From Gonapodya sp. JEL0774 (taxonomy: Eukaryota > Monoblepharomycota > Monoblepharidomycetes > Monoblepharidales > Gonapodyaceae), in assembly GCA_027604505.1 (NCBI GenBank), contig JADIIX010000372.1, positions 1 through 10,941 of the forward strand: a DNA stretch of 10,941 bases. Reading direction: 5' to 3'. The position numbers and the translations under genes are program-made. The notes beneath the pieces are model-generated. The model searched no databases and was not told the origin of the DNA. It saw nothing but the letters and a program-made list of their open reading frames with translations. This document shows, in pieces, positions 9,601-10,941 of the stretch. Position 1 is the stretch's first letter. Each line of letters starts with the position of its first letter.

Positions 9601-10045
9601 CAAGCCCATCTCGCCTATGCCACCTCCTCCACCGGCACCCGTTGCATCCGGGTCATCCATGGCGCCGGGAGCACCCATGGCATCGTACCAAGCTGCGCCC
9701 GCACCGGGCGGCCCATCAGCACAGGTCTCGTCGTCACCCCCTACAACTCCAGAACAGATCCTCCTCCACCTCATTTCCCTCCAAAAGTTCAACGGGTCGT
9801 TCCCCGCTGCACCCACACTCTTTTCACTCTCTCCCACCCTCACCGCGACCCCGCCGTCAGGCAGGACTCCCGATCAATGGGCCACTGCGTGCGCCATCGC
9901 GATCATGGAGGTTATCTTGGCAACGCTGAAGGAGGAGTGGGAATTAGTAGCGGAGAAGGCGCAGGGGTGGTTGGAAGGGTCGGTGGGCGACGGATGGACA
10001 GCGTTGGTAGAGGAGGCGAAGAAGCAGATCGGAAACAAGAAATGA
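6694..10045 (+). CDS. VIT and vWA domain protein, copy 2 (tandem paralogue)
   Basis: Eight exons: 6694-7027, 7093-7609, 7686-7965, 8028-8273, 8353-8836, 8912-9012, 9106-9430 and 9549-10045, giving 927 aa. It has the same architecture as copy 1: VIT domain (SVTLSQTYVN, IFQISVGNIPSGK), vWA domain with MIDAS residues D283, S285, S287, T354 and D381, linking region (PPLYAGSRYIAFAI, KLVQDMMEGTSW, IASKYTSYVAV) and C-terminal helical domain from about residue 829 (LLHLISLQKFNGSF, EWELVAEKAQGWL). No signal peptide is seen. The linker (about 655-825) is not acidic but Pro/Gly/Ala-rich, with a GGGG run and a PPPPP run. Exons 2-4 have exactly the lengths of copy 1 (517, 280, 246), and introns 1-5 match in phase. 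Intron 7 (9431-9548) is absent from copy 1. Intron 6 (9013-9105) is 93 nt without a stop, so retention would give 958 aa. The start is the ATG in a good context (TCCATGG). Confidence 0.93.
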
Positions 10046-10313
10046 GACGCTACAGGTGTAGTGGTGAAGCATAGGAAGGAGAGTGCATGGAGCAGCTGGG
10101 AAGGAGAGTGTATGGAGCACCGTGTGGTGTAGTATGGGTTGATTGCAATCCACCCGCCCTGTCCTCTTTGGCAGCTTTCCGCGTTCAGCTATCTTTGCTG
10201 TGTGCTTTTAATTTGTATCTGCTGTCGTAATATCACAATCCCTTGTGACGAAACTGTTGTTATTGACGAGTGCAGGGGTGAAGTACTTTCTTCGGTTTCC
10301 TTTGTTGACATAG
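10046..10313. other. Intergenic stretch downstream of copy 2
   Basis: This is the probable 3' untranslated region and spacer after the TGA at 10043-10045. It contains the 25-bp tandem repeat described separately. One longer open frame (10139-10558) has a random-looking composition and no recognisable motif. I saw no close AATAAA signal. Confidence 0.4.
10074..10119 (+). repeat. 25-bp-period tandem duplication in the 3' region of copy 2
   Basis: GGAAGGAGAGTG(C/T)ATGGAGCA occurs at 10074-10094 and 10099-10119, with one mismatch in 21 bases and a 4-base spacer. It starts 29 bases after the stop codon, so it should lie in the 3' untranslated region. It looks like a simple local duplication; no function is implied. 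Confidence 0.9.
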
Positions 10314-10676
10314 CCACAAACTCGTATCTATTTACAACTCACCTCCACAGTTTATGGTGTCCCGTCAGTTGTCCTACACTTCTTACATTCTCCCGACGAA
10401 GACAAGTATTGTGGTGTTCTGTTCAAGCCACCTTTGACAAAAGTCTCTGTGGCATTCGGACCAACCGTGAACCAATTCATGAGGAAAAAGCAAGCAGAAA
10501 GTATTTCCACTGTTACAGATTCATGGCAAGAACCTATGCGATTGCTTGTAGCGCTTGAATATGTAGTTGGAGAAACAATTGAAAAGGATGTCTGTTTCAG
10601 GAATCATTTAAAACAGACATGCTTTTTGATTGTTTCTCCAAGAAACCTTCGGAATCACATAATGGGCACTCAGTAA
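10314..10676 (+). CDS. Unrecognised open frame, possible gene relic or exon
   Basis: A frame of 120 codons stays open from just after a TAG (10311-10313) to the TAA at 10674-10676. Its first ATG is only at 10479. The translation looks more protein-like than most spurious frames here (VYGVPSVVLHFLHSPDEDKY, then KVSVAFGPTVNQF and MRLLVALEYVVG), but I do not recognise a family. The preceding 36 codons in another frame (ending ATNSYLFTTHLHS) also look protein-like, and a shift of one base near 10345-10355 would join the two, which suggests a decayed gene. A CCACAG acceptor-like site near 10350 is an alternative explanation. The frame contains the long inverted repeat at 10567-10641, which argues against ordinary coding. 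Confidence 0.25.
   Translation, partial: PQTRIYLQLTSTVYGVPSVVLHFLHSPDEDKYCGVLFKPPLTKVSVAFGPTVNQFMRKKQAESISTVTDSWQEPMRLLVALEYVVGETIEKDVCFRNHLKQTCFLIVSPRNLRNHIMGTQ
10567..10641 (+). repeat. Inverted repeat: 31-bp arms, 13-nt loop
   Basis: The left arm (10567-10597) starts TTGGAGAAACAATTG and the right arm (10611-10641) ends GATTGTTTCTCCAA. Aligned as reverse complements, 28 of 31 positions match. In a plus-strand RNA two of the three differences become G-U wobble pairs and only one is a real mismatch; in a minus-strand RNA those two positions would be A/C mismatches. Pairing stops abruptly at both outer ends. It may be a stable RNA hairpin, the remnant of a small palindromic element, or a chance product of a local inverted duplication. 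Confidence 0.9.
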
Positions 10677-10941
10677 AGAATTGAAAACAACATGATGTCA
10701 GTGTTTGGTTTGGAATAAATTGTGATTGAAGAGGTCATATTTACCCTTTCAGGATTTTAGACCGTTTAGAATGATAATGGGACATTCGACTGTGGGCAAT
10801 AAATGAAGTTTTAGATGGATATCTATTTTGCCGTGTGCGCATGCTGCGATAAGAGATGTGGCATAGCGGCTGCGACCAGTGCGCAGTGCACGCCAGAAAT
10901 GACCCCTCAATATAAGGGAAGCACGACCTTCTAGTAGTGTC
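10677..10941. other. Right-end spacer with AATAAA signals and a TATA-like site
   Basis: No gene is visible. AATAAA occurs on the plus strand at 10714-10719 and 10798-10803 and could serve the open frame ending at 10676 or be chance in AT-rich DNA. TATAAGGG at 10911 could be the TATA box of a plus-strand gene starting beyond the window; nothing within the window tests this. Confidence 0.3.

Noticed and set aside
10840-10900. GC-rich segment checked for a tRNA-like fold.
   Set aside because: No acceptor-stem, T-loop or anticodon arrangement could be fitted.

Overview
The window looks like nuclear DNA from a fungus, possibly an early-diverging (chytrid-like) one. The genes are split by short GT-AG introns of about 62-167 nt. 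Many introns carry CTAAC- or CTGAC-like branch sites. There are no bacterial signals (Shine-Dalgarno sites, operons). The lineage is inferred from gene content and intron style, not proven. I assembled all four gene models by hand from splice signals, reading phase and, for the VIT/vWA pair, comparison of the two copies.

Layout from left to right: (1) 1-900, minus strand: the 3' part, still running off the left edge, of a GDE1-type glycerophosphodiester phosphodiesterase. Its exons sit among very GC-rich low-complexity DNA and long poly-C/poly-G runs, and its 5' end (HRG motif and upstream domains) was not found. (2) 1550-2580, minus strand: a complete four-exon gene for a small protein of about 253 aa with one BRCT domain and PIP-like FF motifs at both ends, probably a PCNA-linked DNA repair or replication factor. 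(3) 2581-2989: a divergent intergenic promoter with a TATA box and Inr correctly spaced for the next gene. (4) 2990-6157 and 6694-10045, plus strand: two tandem paralogues (885 and 927 aa) of an intracellular VIT + vWA protein of the VWA5A/PARP4-VIT class. Introns 1-5 match in position and phase, and exons 2-4 match in length. (5) 10046-10941: a non-coding or degenerate tail with a 25-bp tandem repeat just after the last stop, an unrecognised open frame and a striking 31-bp-arm inverted repeat.

The two VIT/vWA genes are the core of the window: an old tandem duplication that kept all five MIDAS metal-site residues and the C-terminal helical domain. The linker before that domain has diverged, being strongly acidic in the first copy and Pro/Gly-rich in the second. 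The copies also differ in core promoter and in one intron. I see no evident functional link between these genes, the BRCT gene and the phosphodiesterase beyond adjacency. I found no mobile element with a transposase, no CRISPR and no RNA gene that I can defend.
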